From IMG/VR virus record IMGVR_UViG_3300047457_000862, positions 1 through 59,311 of that record: a stretch of 59,311 nt of DNA; one strand, written 5' to 3'. This document shows, piece by piece, positions 1-9,070 of the stretch (position 1 is its first letter; the number at the start of each line of letters is the position of its first letter). Both the position numbers and the translations under genes were made by a program. The notes beneath the pieces were generated by a model. The model was not told the DNA's origin. It made no database searches and saw only the letters and a program-made list of their open reading frames with translations. Origin of the DNA: a virus.

Positions 1-803
1 AACGTCACTTCTCCGTCTCCCGGCACCGGACTGTCTCCGCCCTCGGCGCTGGTTCCGATGAATGTGTCCACGTAATGCAGCCCACCGCCAACCCCGCCAG
101 GTCCAGGAGGAATATTATAGGTGTATCCAGGATACGGCTCAATGTAGATCCTGATCTTTCCAGTATCCTCCGGGGTGGAGTTGAATACCTTGACGGTCGC
201 AGTGACGTCAAAAGAGAACACCCCGTCGAACGTCGCGCCGTTCAGCCCCATGTCTGCGGGCGACACGTAACCGGGAAGGCTTGTCGAGGCATAGACCGCG
301 AATACATCCAGCTCGCACGCGTAGTGATTATTCGGAGGCAGAACCGATGGAGATACGGAGGGAAAACTCTCATCGCAGCTTTCCGGGCAGGCCGGGCACC
401 GCATCACTTCCTGCCCGCCCCCATCGCGGACGACAATCCACATATCCAGGCTGAGGTCGTTAAGGCAAGCCCCACAAGGCTCGCCGGAGCCGAACAATTC
501 ATCGCGAGTGAATACTATCTCTCCTACATCTCCAGAAACAGTAGCATCCGGAGTTCCATCCACGCCCGACAGATATGCCTCAACAGTCACCTCCGAGGCA
601 GTTGTAGCACCAGCCCTATCGAGAACACACCTTGGAAGCGGAAGCGGCCATCTCAACGTGACGCTTTGAATCCCAACACATGAAGCAAGGCCGGAGACGG
701 TGCCGCGCTGCACTGTGCTTTTAAGCGCAAACTTCGAGCAGCAGCAGTCAGCAAGTGGGTCGCACGGGTCCAGGCAAGGGTCGGAGCATTTAGAAAGCCT
801 CAT
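1..803 (-). CDS. Cysteine-rich tail-region protein, cut by the window edge
   Basis: An uninterrupted frame starts at the ATG at 803-801 and is still open at base 1, giving at least 267 codons. The N-terminus is unusually rich in cysteine (residues 6-24 include a C-x3-C-x3-C pattern and three consecutive Cys), and further CxxC pairs occur near residues 117 and 145. The rest looks like beta-rich, glycine/proline-containing surface protein. Its start overlaps the stop of the upstream gene by 4 bases (ATGA). If the two window ends are joined the frame continues F-L-G-G-C-R and then stops, giving about 273 residues. Its position, third after the tape measure, suggests a tail-tip or baseplate component. 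I do not recognise the family. Confidence 0.75.
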   Translation of the reverse strand, partial: MRLSKCSDPCLDPCDPLADCCCSKFALKSTVQRGTVSGLASCVGIQSVTLRWPLPLPRCVLDRAGATTASEVTVEAYLSGVDGTPDATVSGDVGEIVFTRDELFGSGEPCGACLNDLSLDMWIVVRDGGGQEVMRCPACPESCDESFPSVSPSVLPPNNHYACELDVFAVYASTSLPGYVSPADMGLNGATFDGVFSFDVTATVKVFNSTPEDTGKIRIYIEPYPGYTYNIPPGPGGVGGGLHYVDTFIGTSAEGGDSPVPGDGEVT

Positions 804-1486
804 GGAGCCTCAGTAGAAGTCGCGCCAGGACCAGGAAGCAATGCGAAAATTTTATCCCCGTCCACGCACGTCTCCACGACCACAAGATGCGTATTCGTAA
901 GCTGAGCGATCACGAGATCATCCCCGAGGACTGGGTATTCACCAGTGTCGCTGTCTGCCGTGCTGGCCTTGCCCGTCTTCGCGGTCCTCACCTCGGCAAT
1001 CGGATGATACCACTCATTCCAAACCGTGCTTCCAGTGAACTCATATCGGGATGGATACGCGGTCCATCCATTCGCGGATGGGACGCCCTTCTTGAGCACG
1101 CATGAAGTGATTGCCCCGCTCGCGTTGAACTGAGCCATGATCCACACCTTATGGGTCGCCTTCAGCTCGATCTCGGTATCAAGATCCGTGATCGTGACAG
1201 AATCCTCCGAGTCGCTCAGCGGAGTGATCGTGCCCCATGCGACCTCCACCTTGCGGGTGTCGTTCGTTCCCTGCTTCATCCCCAGATCAATGATCTGGAA
1301 CGGGTGGTAGTCCCTACGAGCAACGAACCCTTTATCGCGAACGAGCTCCTGCTGGGATTCAATCAGCGCACGGATTGCGTCCTGGAGGGCATTTATCCTC
1401 GCTGCGGTGACGACTTTCGTGAGTCGCTCGCCTGATTTTACTCTCGTCAACTCGGCGAGAAGCCCGCTGTTAAGACGCCCTGCCAT
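800..1486 (-). CDS. Putative tail-tip protein
   Basis: 228 residues. The N-terminal ~50 residues look helical (alanine, leucine and charged residues, with a QDAIRALIESQ stretch); the remainder is beta-rich with many Thr, Val and Gly. It lies second downstream of the tape measure, overlapping both neighbours by 4-17 bases, so it is translated with the tail genes. Position suggests a distal tail or attachment protein. No catalytic motif is visible and I cannot name a family. Confidence 0.7.
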   Translation of the reverse strand: MAGRLNSGLLAELTRVKSGERLTKVVTAARINALQDAIRALIESQQELVRDKGFVARRDYHPFQIIDLGMKQGTNDTRKVEVAWGTITPLSDSEDSVTITDLDTEIELKATHKVWIMAQFNASGAITSCVLKKGVPSANGWTAYPSRYEFTGSTVWNEWYHPIAEVRTAKTGKASTADSDTGEYPVLGDDLVIAQLTNTHLVVVETCVDGDKIFALLPGPGATSTEAP

Positions 1487-2243
1487 AGAGTTCCACCTTC
1501 CATCCTGTGCGCGAGCTGGCCTTCCACTCGGTCGTGTGCTGGTAGGCTGCTCCGCGCTTTTTCTGGCTCGTTCCCATGTTCAGCCAGTTGCGCCCATCCG
1601 GGAGGGCTGGCACGGGACCCTCCGGCTTATCAATCTTCCCGGCCTTCATGATGTCGGAAAGGGTGTCTTTCTTCATCACCGTCTTGCGCCAGATAACGGA
1701 GCACGCATCGAGGTAGTTCTCGATCCCAGCGAACGGATTCTGTGCGTCTCCGATCATGTTTGAGAACTTATAGAACTCGTAATTCGCGTCCGAAGGAGGA
1801 TTCCCCTGGAGAGGGCCATACGAATCATTATGGTTTGAAACATGCCTCCAGATCGCACCGTTCAATCTAGCCGTAGGCTTTCCGGCGATTTTCGTGTCGA
1901 AATCCGGGTGCGTCTCGATCGGCTGGCTCTCCACGCCGATGATCAACTCGTACTCGGGGACATCCAGCTCCTCGGACGATACGCCCTCGTAGGAGCAGCG
2001 AGCGACCGCGAACGGACCGGAGATATCCACTTCACGCTCGACCATCCGAATGTAAGACCACAGCGGATGCGGAGACCCCCTGCGCGGAAGCTGATCCCAT
2101 CGGTCAGAACGGATCGTCCACTCGGCGGTGCATGTATCCACGCCCTTTGAATCAGTCTTCAGGGTTCCGACGCGGCTCAAGATGAGCCCCTGGTTCCCGT
2201 GGAACTCGATGTTGTTTGCGCTTTTTACTCCTGAGATCTTCAT
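1470..2243 (-). CDS. Putative distal tail protein
   Basis: 257 residues, directly following the tape measure gene with a 4-base overlap, the place normally taken by a distal tail protein in siphophages. The sequence is mixed alpha/beta with many aromatic residues (for example the W-x-Y-x-R segment near residue 64 and several WR pairs), and no signal peptide. The role is assigned from gene order alone. Confidence 0.65.
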   Translation of the reverse strand: MKISGVKSANNIEFHGNQGLILSRVGTLKTDSKGVDTCTAEWTIRSDRWDQLPRRGSPHPLWSYIRMVEREVDISGPFAVARCSYEGVSSEELDVPEYELIIGVESQPIETHPDFDTKIAGKPTARLNGAIWRHVSNHNDSYGPLQGNPPSDANYEFYKFSNMIGDAQNPFAGIENYLDACSVIWRKTVMKKDTLSDIMKAGKIDKPEGPVPALPDGRNWLNMGTSQKKRGAAYQHTTEWKASSRTGWKVELYGRAS

Positions 2244-4996
2244 TCGATGACAAGGGCCTTCGCGCGATCGGCAGCCTGCGTGATGGACTTAAGTGACTTA
2301 TTCAAGTCACTGAGCAAATCGACCTGTTCCTGCGCGAGATCCTCCATACTTGCGTAGCTTGTGGCAACCCCTCCTCCAGCGCCGATGCTCCTCATGGAGT
2401 CGGCAACAGTGGCGCTCTGGGCCGCAATGTAGTCCTCCTTAGCCCGTATTTTTGTATCCTGAATCACCGAGGCTTCAGCAGCGACCTGAGCCTCCATTGG
2501 GCTCATACCGGCTGCCAGGTTGCTTCGATAAGCATCGAGCGCAGCCGCCGCGTTCCTTACCCTGCGGGCACCCTTGAAGTCCCCATCGAGCTCCATTTGC
2601 TTGATCTGGCCGGAATATCCTCTCGCCATGTTATCCATCGTGAAGTCGCGAGCCTCCATGCCTCCCTCGCGAATGAGTCCCTGCTTCTCAAGCCGAAGTT
2701 CGTTCACCCTGCTCGTGTCGCCGCGCCCCTTGGCGGAGGCCATCTGCCTATCCAGCTCCTTGATCCTCAACTTTCGGGCGTCCTGATTGCGCTGATAGCC
2801 CTCTGACTCAAGGCCAGCGATATCAGCAGCCGAGCTCTGCTGGGCATATCGCTCGCTCATATCCCTACGGGCCTGCTCCTGCTCCGCCGTGAGAGCCTGG
2901 ATACTAGCCTCAGTTCCCTCCAGGTTCTTCTCGCGGTCCTTCGCGATACCGTGCTGCTTGAGATATCTCTGATCCCTGGTCTTGCGGAACATCGCCATTG
3001 CTTCCGTGCTAGTGAGCTGATCGATTGGTTTATTCATCGTCTCCGCGCTCATTCCAACCATCGCGCGATCTGCCTGTGCCTTCGCGAGAGCCACCTTCAT
3101 CTCAGTCTTCTTATCCACGGATACATTCCCACTGTTTGCAAGTTTGTTCTCGGCGCGCTTGACCGCAATATCGGCCTCCTTCTGCTGCGCTGAATACCGC
3201 TCCTCGGCCCTCACTCCAGTTGCGGCGAGATTCGCCTCCTTTCTGAGTTCAGCCAGTCTCTCGTTGCGCAAAACAGCCTGTGCCTCCGGAGATGATGCCG
3301 ACATCTTCTCCTGATACGCCTGCTCCCTTCTCGCTTTCGAGCGCGCTGCTGCGTCCACCTGCCCTTGTATCTCGGCGTCCTCAAGGAAGAACTTGCCTCG
3401 CGACCTCTCTACGGCAGCCTTCGATGACTTTTTGGCGTCGTCGAGCGAGATCTTCGCCTTCTTGATCTCATCCTTGTCGCCGCCAGCCACAGCCTTATCG
3501 TAAGCCTCCTGCGCGTCCGTGACGTTCGCGAGAGCCTCCGCGAGCTTGTCGTGCATCTGGGAGAGTGTTTCCACCTCACCAATCTGCTTCCTCATGGCAT
3601 CCCCGGACTTCTTCACCTCTGCCTCGAACCTGGCCATTTCATCCGCCGCCTTCTTCGAGCTATTGTACCAGTCCTTGATTGCGCCAACCAGGGCGAGCAC
3701 CATTGAGGCGAGCGTAAAGAACGCCATCGCCTTCATTGCCACGCTCAGCAGCGTTAGGGCTACGCGAACAAGCCCGACCTTTGCGGAAAGCTCGATTGCC
3801 TGGCCAGCCATCTTCTTCGCCCAGCCAATCCAACCGCCCATTGCCGTCCCGCTTTGCACAAGGGACGCTCCGTATGCCCTCATGCTGGCAGTAGCCACCA
3901 CTACGTTTGCGGATGACGCCTTGGCGGCCTTCCCGAGCTCCCAGAACCACGACACGAGCTTCGCGCCGCCCCATGCGGACACTACCGCTGCGAGTGCCAC
4001 GAAGGCCCCGACGACAACCTTGATGGCGGCCTGGAATGGACCGAATTGCGCGATCGCTTTCACGACCGATGACGTCGTGGTCGAGAACCCGTTGAACAGA
4101 ATCGCCAGTGCGTCGGAAACCGTCTTCACGACCGGAGCGAGAGCATTCAGGGCCGCGGTGTAATTCTTCGTGTTCTCAACGTCATCCGCGACCCACGCAG
4201 ATCCAGCCCCCTCGGCCATCCTCTTCTTCGCAGCCTCGAAAGCCTCCGTGGCGATGCGAACCTCCTCGGTCGCCCCGGACATTCCGCCCTTGAAGTCCTC
4301 GATCGATTGCCTGGCCTGATCCATGACTTCGCCCATCGTGGCCCCGGTGCGCTGAAGCTCCGCGAGCCGCTCGGCCGACTGCGCGGACACCATGTTCATC
4401 GCACGCATCTCTTCGGTAACGCCGGAGATCGCCCCGCCCTCCCTGAGCGTTGCGTATAGCCTGGCGGTGACGTCCGCAAGGTCATCGATCGACTCACCAG
4501 TGAAGTGAGCGATGTCGGCGAGCTTGTCGATGTCCTTGGCTGTGCCCATCGCGCCGCGGGAGAGCACCATCAGGTTCTTCGCAGCATTCGCCACTGAGTC
4601 GAACCGCAGCCCGCGCGAGTTGGCCAGATTCGTGAGCTCAGCCACCTTGCGCTTCGCCTGCTCTGCCCCTCCAACAAACGGAGCGAACACCTTCTGGAGC
4701 TCCTGCATCTTCGCGAGCTTCTTCAATGCGGCCTCAAGCGATCCGGTGCTGGCGAGAACAGACTTCAGGCCCTTGCCCATCCCGGAGAACATATTCGCAA
4801 ACGAGGCGTGAATGACATACCTCGCACCGACGATGTTCTTCAGAATATTCCAGATCGACTTCAGCCTATCCTCACCGGTGGCGAGGTTCTTCAGATCGTC
4901 AGCCATGAAGACAAAGCCGAGCCCAGCCCCCATCGGGGTCTTCAAATCCTTCATGCCCTGCTTGGCATTGTCCTTGATGAAATCACCGAGTCCCAT
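2240..4996 (-). CDS. Tail tape measure protein
   Basis: At 918 residues this is the longest tail gene. It has the composition of a tape measure: long alanine/lysine/glutamate-rich helices, a hydrophobic middle with two or three likely membrane segments (around residues 325-350 and 410-450), and long coiled-coil-like stretches afterwards. Tape measure length scales with tail length at roughly 0.15 nm per residue, which would predict a tail near 140 nm. A good Shine-Dalgarno (AAGGAG) sits a few bases before the ATG, inside the end of the upstream gene. No peptidoglycan hydrolase or peptidase motif is seen. Confidence 0.9.
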   Translation of the reverse strand: MGLGDFIKDNAKQGMKDLKTPMGAGLGFVFMADDLKNLATGEDRLKSIWNILKNIVGARYVIHASFANMFSGMGKGLKSVLASTGSLEAALKKLAKMQELQKVFAPFVGGAEQAKRKVAELTNLANSRGLRFDSVANAAKNLMVLSRGAMGTAKDIDKLADIAHFTGESIDDLADVTARLYATLREGGAISGVTEEMRAMNMVSAQSAERLAELQRTGATMGEVMDQARQSIEDFKGGMSGATEEVRIATEAFEAAKKRMAEGAGSAWVADDVENTKNYTAALNALAPVVKTVSDALAILFNGFSTTTSSVVKAIAQFGPFQAAIKVVVGAFVALAAVVSAWGGAKLVSWFWELGKAAKASSANVVVATASMRAYGASLVQSGTAMGGWIGWAKKMAGQAIELSAKVGLVRVALTLLSVAMKAMAFFTLASMVLALVGAIKDWYNSSKKAADEMARFEAEVKKSGDAMRKQIGEVETLSQMHDKLAEALANVTDAQEAYDKAVAGGDKDEIKKAKISLDDAKKSSKAAVERSRGKFFLEDAEIQGQVDAAARSKARREQAYQEKMSASSPEAQAVLRNERLAELRKEANLAATGVRAEERYSAQQKEADIAVKRAENKLANSGNVSVDKKTEMKVALAKAQADRAMVGMSAETMNKPIDQLTSTEAMAMFRKTRDQRYLKQHGIAKDREKNLEGTEASIQALTAEQEQARRDMSERYAQQSSAADIAGLESEGYQRNQDARKLRIKELDRQMASAKGRGDTSRVNELRLEKQGLIREGGMEARDFTMDNMARGYSGQIKQMELDGDFKGARRVRNAAAALDAYRSNLAAGMSPMEAQVAAEASVIQDTKIRAKEDYIAAQSATVADSMRSIGAGGGVATSYASMEDLAQEQVDLLSDLNKSLKSITQAADRAKALVIE

Positions 4997-5639
4997 TGTT
5001 CTCCTTTTCTAGTTTCTCCTTCAGCTCCTCCTGGTACTGCATCTCCTGCTCGCCGAGGAGGTCGATGTCGTTCCCCAGTATCCGCTGGTGCATCATCAGA
5101 TACCACGAAATCTTCCCCATTGGCAGATTCCACACATACTCCTCGCTCCACCCGCTGAACGCGATCACGGAAGCAGCCTCCTCCAGCTCTTGAGGGGCTC
5201 GCTCCCTGCGCGCCCCGGTCGCCCCAGTCTTCGGGATGATTGAGTATTCCGGCTTCTGGATGTAATCCCCGCAGTATTCGTAGAACTGCTCCGCGACCTT
5301 CGCGAGAGCGCGCTGGTAAGGATTCAACCCCGCCTCATTCTTGGGGTTTTTCGACAGGAGGGCCACCGCGATAGCCTTGACCATGATTAACGCCGGGACG
5401 AGCCACGGGCGACGCACCTTGCTATGTCCGTATGCGAGCTGGCAGACACCAACCGCGGTTCGAAGATCGAAGAACGTGATATCCCCGCCGACGAGCAAGG
5501 GGTTGTCCAGCGTCCGAAGCAGAAGTCGGTGCCAGAGACAAAACCGCCGCAGCTTTTTCCCTAGAACCCGATGCGGAGAGAATTCCCCTCCGTCCGAGTT
5601 GTCGATGAAAGCTGCGGCGAATGTAGGATGAACGGGCAT
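4983..5639 (-). CDS. Protein in the tail assembly chaperone position
   Basis: 218 residues, immediately before the tape measure and overlapping it by 14 bases. Siphophages usually encode a tail assembly chaperone here, often with a programmed frameshift product. The C-terminus is strongly charged (EELKEKLEKE) and probably coiled. A clear GGAGG lies about 10 bases before the ATG, overlapping the stop of the previous gene. I looked for a -1 slip linking it to the tape measure frame and saw none; the frames differ by +1. Confidence 0.6.
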   Translation of the reverse strand: MPVHPTFAAAFIDNSDGGEFSPHRVLGKKLRRFCLWHRLLLRTLDNPLLVGGDITFFDLRTAVGVCQLAYGHSKVRRPWLVPALIMVKAIAVALLSKNPKNEAGLNPYQRALAKVAEQFYEYCGDYIQKPEYSIIPKTGATGARRERAPQELEEAASVIAFSGWSEEYVWNLPMGKISWYLMMHQRILGNDIDLLGEQEMQYQEELKEKLEKENNGTR

Positions 5640-5654
5640 CGCTACCCGGCCTCC

Positions 5655-6029
5655 TTACAGTTCCGTGAGCGTGACGGAGATATCCAGCGACTCGCTCGGG
5701 GTTGCGTAGATAGTCGCCCCCGCGGCTGGCTTGAACAGCGTGAATTCACCAGGGAGCAGCGCTGCGATTGTATTCGTCGCGTCCGCACTTTGGTTGTCGT
5801 AGTGAATCGTAACGGTCCCAGTAGTGCTCCGGTTGATGATGAGCACGAATCCTCCGAGAGTGATGTCCGGGCCGACCGTGACTGCTTCGCGAGTGGTCCC
5901 GCTGAGCGACTGAATGCCCTGGTAGAATGAGTTTCCGGATAGATCTACCGAAATGGATTTCGATCCTGATGCGGAAACCCCTCCAGAGGTGATCGAAAGG
6001 GATGCTGATGCTTGGATTTCGTTGGCCAT
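5655..6029 (-). CDS. Small beta-rich virion protein
   Basis: 124 residues, rich in Ser, Thr, Gly and Val with alternating hydrophobic residues, as in immunoglobulin-like or decoration domains. It lies between the putative tube protein and the chaperone-position gene. It may decorate the tube or be a second tail protein. There are no cysteines or catalytic motifs. Confidence 0.6.
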   Translation of the reverse strand: MANEIQASASLSITSGGVSASGSKSISVDLSGNSFYQGIQSLSGTTREAVTVGPDITLGGFVLIINRSTTGTVTIHYDNQSADATNTIAALLPGEFTLFKPAAGATIYATPSESLDISVTLTEL

Positions 6030-6034
6030 AATGA

Positions 6035-6439
6035 TTAAGCGATAGTTGATGCAGGAGTGACGCCAGCTACGGACATCACGTTGAGAGTGACTTCGACGAA
6101 CTCGCCTTTCGGGCGCGGCTCGCTGATTCCGGTCACGATGAAGTGGCGATTCACGCCATTGATCGTGAAGTTGAAGTAGGTCGCGATGTCGTTCGAGCCA
6201 CCAGTGCCGGATCCCAGCGTGGTGAGGATGTAGCCAGTGAACGATCCTGTGATCTTCCGGTATGTTTTCTTCGACAGAGCGATCGACTCGGTATGGCCTT
6301 CACCATCCTTCGCCTCCGCGAGAACTTCAGGTTCGAAAGTGAGCTCAGCGCGACGCGCGGAGAATCCGGTGATCGTCGGAGCGTTCGCTGCCGTGAAACC
6401 GAAAACGTATTGGTTGCCGTGGACTTCGTAGTTCGCCAT
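6035..6439 (-). CDS. Putative tail tube protein
   Basis: 134 residues beginning M-A-N-Y, with a beta-rich pattern and a tube-like tail segment (IVTGISEPRPKGEFVEVTLN). It lies between a terminator-like protein and the chaperone/tape measure genes, the usual position of the major tail tube gene. A GTTGAC element lies 21 bases before the ATG and there is no conventional ribosome site. Identification rests on position and composition. Confidence 0.65.
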   Translation of the reverse strand: MANYEVHGNQYVFGFTAANAPTITGFSARRAELTFEPEVLAEAKDGEGHTESIALSKKTYRKITGSFTGYILTTLGSGTGGSNDIATYFNFTINGVNRHFIVTGISEPRPKGEFVEVTLNVMSVAGVTPASTIA

Positions 6440-6460
6440 GACCTGTAATCAGGTGTCAAC
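6440..6460 (-). promoter_or_regulatory. GTTGAC start-associated element (tail tube gene)
   Basis: On the minus strand GTTGACACC is followed by ATTACAGG and then the ATG at 6439, with 21 bases from the first G to the ATG. The upstream gene's TAG stop overlaps the first bases. The same arrangement recurs at five other starts in this operon. Its function is unknown; a -10 box at the proper distance is not seen. Confidence 0.5.
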
Positions 6461-6876
6461 TACCCTCCGGCCCCGCAGACGAACTTGATGATATCCGCAT
6501 GACACTGCGATTCCGAGTCCGTAGTGCTGGACATTCCTGTGATGTGGATTCCGTGGAACGAGTATGCCGCGTTCACGACCTCCGCAGGGATGCTGTCCAA
6601 TGCGCCGTAGATGCTCCGAGAGAGCGTTGCATGGGCCTGGCTGCTGATGTCCGCTACGTGCGTGATGACCTGGACAGATCCCGTGAGGAGCCACGTCCCC
6701 TCGTGCTGCATGACTTTCTCAGCGTCAACGATGGCGACCACCGACAGCGGAGGCTCCACTTCATCCTTGTTCGCAAATGCGGTCCCTCCGAAGAACGGAT
6801 AGAAGGGGTGCCCGCTGACTGCCGCGGACAACTTGCTGATGATGTGCAGTTCCGTAACTCGCTTGATGTCGCTCAT
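6460..6876 (-). CDS. Putative tail terminator / completion protein
   Basis: 138 residues starting at the ATG that overlaps the previous stop (ATGA); an earlier in-frame start at 6900 would lie inside the upstream gene. Composition is mixed alpha/beta with a conserved-looking HPFYPFFGG segment near the N-terminus. Gene order (connector, this gene, tube) matches the tail terminator slot. No family recognised. Confidence 0.6.
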   Translation of the reverse strand: MSDIKRVTELHIISKLSAAVSGHPFYPFFGGTAFANKDEVEPPLSVVAIVDAEKVMQHEGTWLLTGSVQVITHVADISSQAHATLSRSIYGALDSIPAEVVNAAYSFHGIHITGMSSTTDSESQCHADIIKFVCGAGG

Positions 6877-7205
6877 ACTTTTACTCCGGCAGGCCCGCAT
6901 ACGACCATCTGGGTGTCGTTACCATCCTTCTCGATGCCTGTGACCCGAAGGCGCTTCCCGCGCACCACGACGACGCAGCCGTCCACGAGCCCCGATGTGG
7001 CGATCACGGTATCCTTGACCCACATGACCACCTGGCTGTCGTTCTTCATGCCGCCCGGGGCAAGCGTCGCGTTGATCTGGAGGTTGTCAATGCTGATCGC
7101 AGAGTAGGTTCCAAGGTTCCCGTTCTTCACGATCTCGAACGTCTCCGCGCAGGACGCGGCCATCGCCGCGTTGCCCTCATTCATTCCATCGTCAAACTCC
7201 GACAT
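6873..7205 (-). CDS. Putative head-tail connector
   Basis: 110 residues from the ATG at 7205. A TTG four codons upstream, at 7217, has a GGGAG eight bases before it and is an alternative start. A GTTGAC element begins 21 bases before the ATG, which favours 7205. The C-terminal half is a beta-rich segment (KRLRVTGIEKDG) of the type found in small head-completion or stopper proteins. It is the first gene after the capsid gene and its terminator. Confidence 0.6.
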   Translation of the reverse strand: MSEFDDGMNEGNAAMAASCAETFEIVKNGNLGTYSAISIDNLQINATLAPGGMKNDSQVVMWVKDTVIATSGLVDGCVVVVRGKRLRVTGIEKDGNDTQMVVCGPAGVKV

Positions 7206-7226
7206 GCCTTGTCGCAAAACGTCAAC
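7206..7226 (-). promoter_or_regulatory. GTTGAC start-associated element (connector gene)
   Basis: GTTGACGTTT, then CGACAAGGC, directly abuts the ATG at 7205; 21 bases from first G to ATG. Confidence 0.45.
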
Positions 7227-7240
7227 TCCCTGAAAAGCAG

Positions 7241-7272
7241 AACGGGCTGTTCGGTTTCCCGAACAGCCCGTT
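7241..7272 (-). terminator. Terminator after the major capsid gene
   Basis: A perfect 14-bp stem (AACGGGCTGTTCGG) closed by a tetraloop, GAAA on the minus strand, followed on that strand by a short T-rich run (TTCTGCTTTT). It lies 19 bases past the capsid stop and before the connector gene. It probably limits read-through so that capsid mRNA exceeds downstream tail mRNA. Confidence 0.8.
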
Positions 7273-7290
7273 TATTCTCCCCAGAATGTC

Positions 7291-8289
7291 TTACGACGCG
7301 GAGTAGTTGGTCGTGATGAGCTCCATCGCCTTAGAGTTCACAACCTTGATCACGCGGTTGCTGCGGACGCGGAGCACCGAACTCCGGCGCTTCTCGTCAC
7401 GGTAGCTCTCGCTGGTGAAGAGACCACCGGGACTGTCTGCGTCCCAAACAATCGTGCGACCCACGCCGCCGTTCATGAAGTCACCATCAGCGAATCGGCC
7501 GATAGCGATGTAATCGTTGCCCCACACGGGAGCGAGATTCGAAGTGAGCCCCTTGGCTGCGAGGTCCACCGACTTCTTGCCGATGACGAGTCGGCTGAGA
7601 CCGAACGCCTGAGCAAACATTTGCTCGGTGATCATCGATCCGCCCTGGCTCACGTTGAGGAAGCCATACACGTAGGTCTGCATCTTCGTCGAGCGACGGA
7701 TCTGATTCCAGAGCGTCAGCGACATGACCACGGTGTCCGGTGGCTCGCCCTTGAGAGTCAGGCGCTCGATGGCCGCATTGATGTCATACGGGCAGTCGAT
7801 CGTCGCGATGAGCGTCTCGGTGTAGTTCACCTTCGGGTTCGTCGCGGTGAACGTGCTGGCGTTCATGATCGTCGCGGCGCACTCCATCTCGTAGTCGAGC
7901 ATCAGGGCGTTGCCGAGCGTCTTGGCCGTAACGACCTCCGCATCGAAGAAGGAAGCCATGCGGCTCGCCACAACATCGTCAACGCGCTCTTCGAGACCGT
8001 ATTCCTCGGTCTGGAAGCTGTCCCATGTGAACTTGCGGTCGATCTCGTTGTAGGTGCCGGTCTGGCCGCGCTTCGTCGAGCTGTTGAAGGTCGAGGCCGC
8101 ACTCGGGTTACGACCCGCGCGAAGCAGCTCGCTCTCCTGCGTGGTGAACTTCGGATAGCGACCGACTTCGGTGGGGCTGTTGTATGTCGGCAACAGAAGA
8201 TTGCCGATATACAGCCCTTCCTGGCCGACTGCCTCCATGAGAACGGTCGAGATGTCCGACCTTGGGATTGAATCAACGGTGTTGAACAT
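7291..8289 (-). CDS. Major capsid protein
   Basis: 332 residues. It follows protease/scaffold and decoration genes and precedes the connector genes and a strong terminator, which is the standard place for the major capsid gene. The sequence has the length and mixed alpha/beta composition of HK97-fold capsid proteins: an N-terminal arm, a long helix-rich segment (residues 95-140), and a C-terminal region ending in a beta strand with RSNRVIKVVN. No Shine-Dalgarno is evident upstream of the ATG. The assignment is by gene order and size; I did not recognise a specific subfamily. Confidence 0.8.
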   Translation of the reverse strand: MFNTVDSIPRSDISTVLMEAVGQEGLYIGNLLLPTYNSPTEVGRYPKFTTQESELLRAGRNPSAASTFNSSTKRGQTGTYNEIDRKFTWDSFQTEEYGLEERVDDVVASRMASFFDAEVVTAKTLGNALMLDYEMECAATIMNASTFTATNPKVNYTETLIATIDCPYDINAAIERLTLKGEPPDTVVMSLTLWNQIRRSTKMQTYVYGFLNVSQGGSMITEQMFAQAFGLSRLVIGKKSVDLAAKGLTSNLAPVWGNDYIAIGRFADGDFMNGGVGRTIVWDADSPGGLFTSESYRDEKRRSSVLRVRSNRVIKVVNSKAMELITTNYSAS

Positions 8290-8313
8290 AGCTTATAGAG
8301 TGAGTGATTGGAC

Positions 8314-9036
8314 TTAGATCGCGGCCTTCAGGACGACGAAGTTGATTGCCATTGCGGCGTTGAGTGCGTTGGACGCGTGGACGTTTGTGATAACCACATC
8401 GAAGGTGCCAGCGGTGACATTCACGACGCTCAGCATCGGAGTTCCCGCACCGTTGTAGGTGGTCGAAAGCGCGATTACGTCGCGAACACCAACGCGGGTG
8501 TTCGTAACCGTGAACCGCTCCTCCGCCGCTGCCGCGGTGGTGAGGGCGACTGTGGTGATGACGCCGGACAAGCCGCTTGCGGTAACTCCGGTCGAAGCGC
8601 TCGTCGCCTGCGTGACGTCGGCACCAGTTCCCAGCGAAGCCCCGCTCGCGCCAGAGAAGAGGATTGCGCGGAACACACCGCCATCCGAGCTGGCAGGAAT
8701 CGCATCGACTGCGATACCGATGACTTCGCCAGCAACGCGTTTCACAACGCGGCCGTCTGTCGGGTCCTGCTCCAGTTCATCGCCCATGGCGATCGCGGTG
8801 CTGTTTCCGCACGTGACGAAGTGGAGGCCATTTCCTGCGGACAGGAAGACGTCGCACGCCATTCCAACCGCGGAACCGGACTCCTTCTTTGCGTTTCCAC
8901 GAAGCAGTGTGCCGATCGGGCGGTCCGTGATGGATGCGCACAGATTGACTCCGGTGCTCGTGAGCTTCACGAGAACATGCTCGTAGGCCGACAGGTCAGC
9001 CGCCACTGGCAGCGAGATTACATTGGATGTGTTCAT
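8314..9036 (-). CDS. Capsid decoration-like protein
   Basis: 240 residues with two parts. Residues 1-120 resemble small capsid-decoration proteins (DUF2190-like pattern: a beta-rich domain with GTLL and AIAMGDELEQDP). Residues 150-240 form a second beta domain rich in Thr, Val and Ala (AEERFTVTNTRVG, then SVVNVTAGTFDVV) like those found on other phage structural proteins. It lies between scaffold/protease and capsid, where decoration proteins are commonly encoded. An AAAGGA ribosome site is 12 bases upstream. Confidence 0.65.
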   Translation of the reverse strand: MNTSNVISLPVAADLSAYEHVLVKLTSTGVNLCASITDRPIGTLLRGNAKKESGSAVGMACDVFLSAGNGLHFVTCGNSTAIAMGDELEQDPTDGRVVKRVAGEVIGIAVDAIPASSDGGVFRAILFSGASGASLGTGADVTQATSASTGVTASGLSGVITTVALTTAAAAEERFTVTNTRVGVRDVIALSTTYNGAGTPMLSVVNVTAGTFDVVITNVHASNALNAAMAINFVVLKAAI

Positions 9037-9070
9037 TGATTGAGAATTTCCTTTGGTTCGAGTTCGTGGA

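Noticed and set aside
75-683. Plus-strand 202-codon frame at the left edge
   Set aside because: It is antisense to the longer minus-strand tail gene, which is open to the edge, coupled to its neighbour and has better codon use.
3519-4163. Long plus-strand frames inside the tape measure gene
   Set aside because: GC-rich coding DNA gives long antisense frames; composition is unlike a real protein (Ser/Pro/Arg runs) and no start signals are present.
4983-4996. Programmed -1 frameshift between the chaperone-position gene and the tape measure
   Set aside because: The frames differ by +1, not -1, and no slippery heptamer is placed correctly; the tape measure has its own ATG and Shine-Dalgarno.
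7621-8271. Plus-strand 216-codon frame opposite the capsid gene
   Set aside because: Fully antisense to the capsid gene; high Arg/His content typical of shadow frames.
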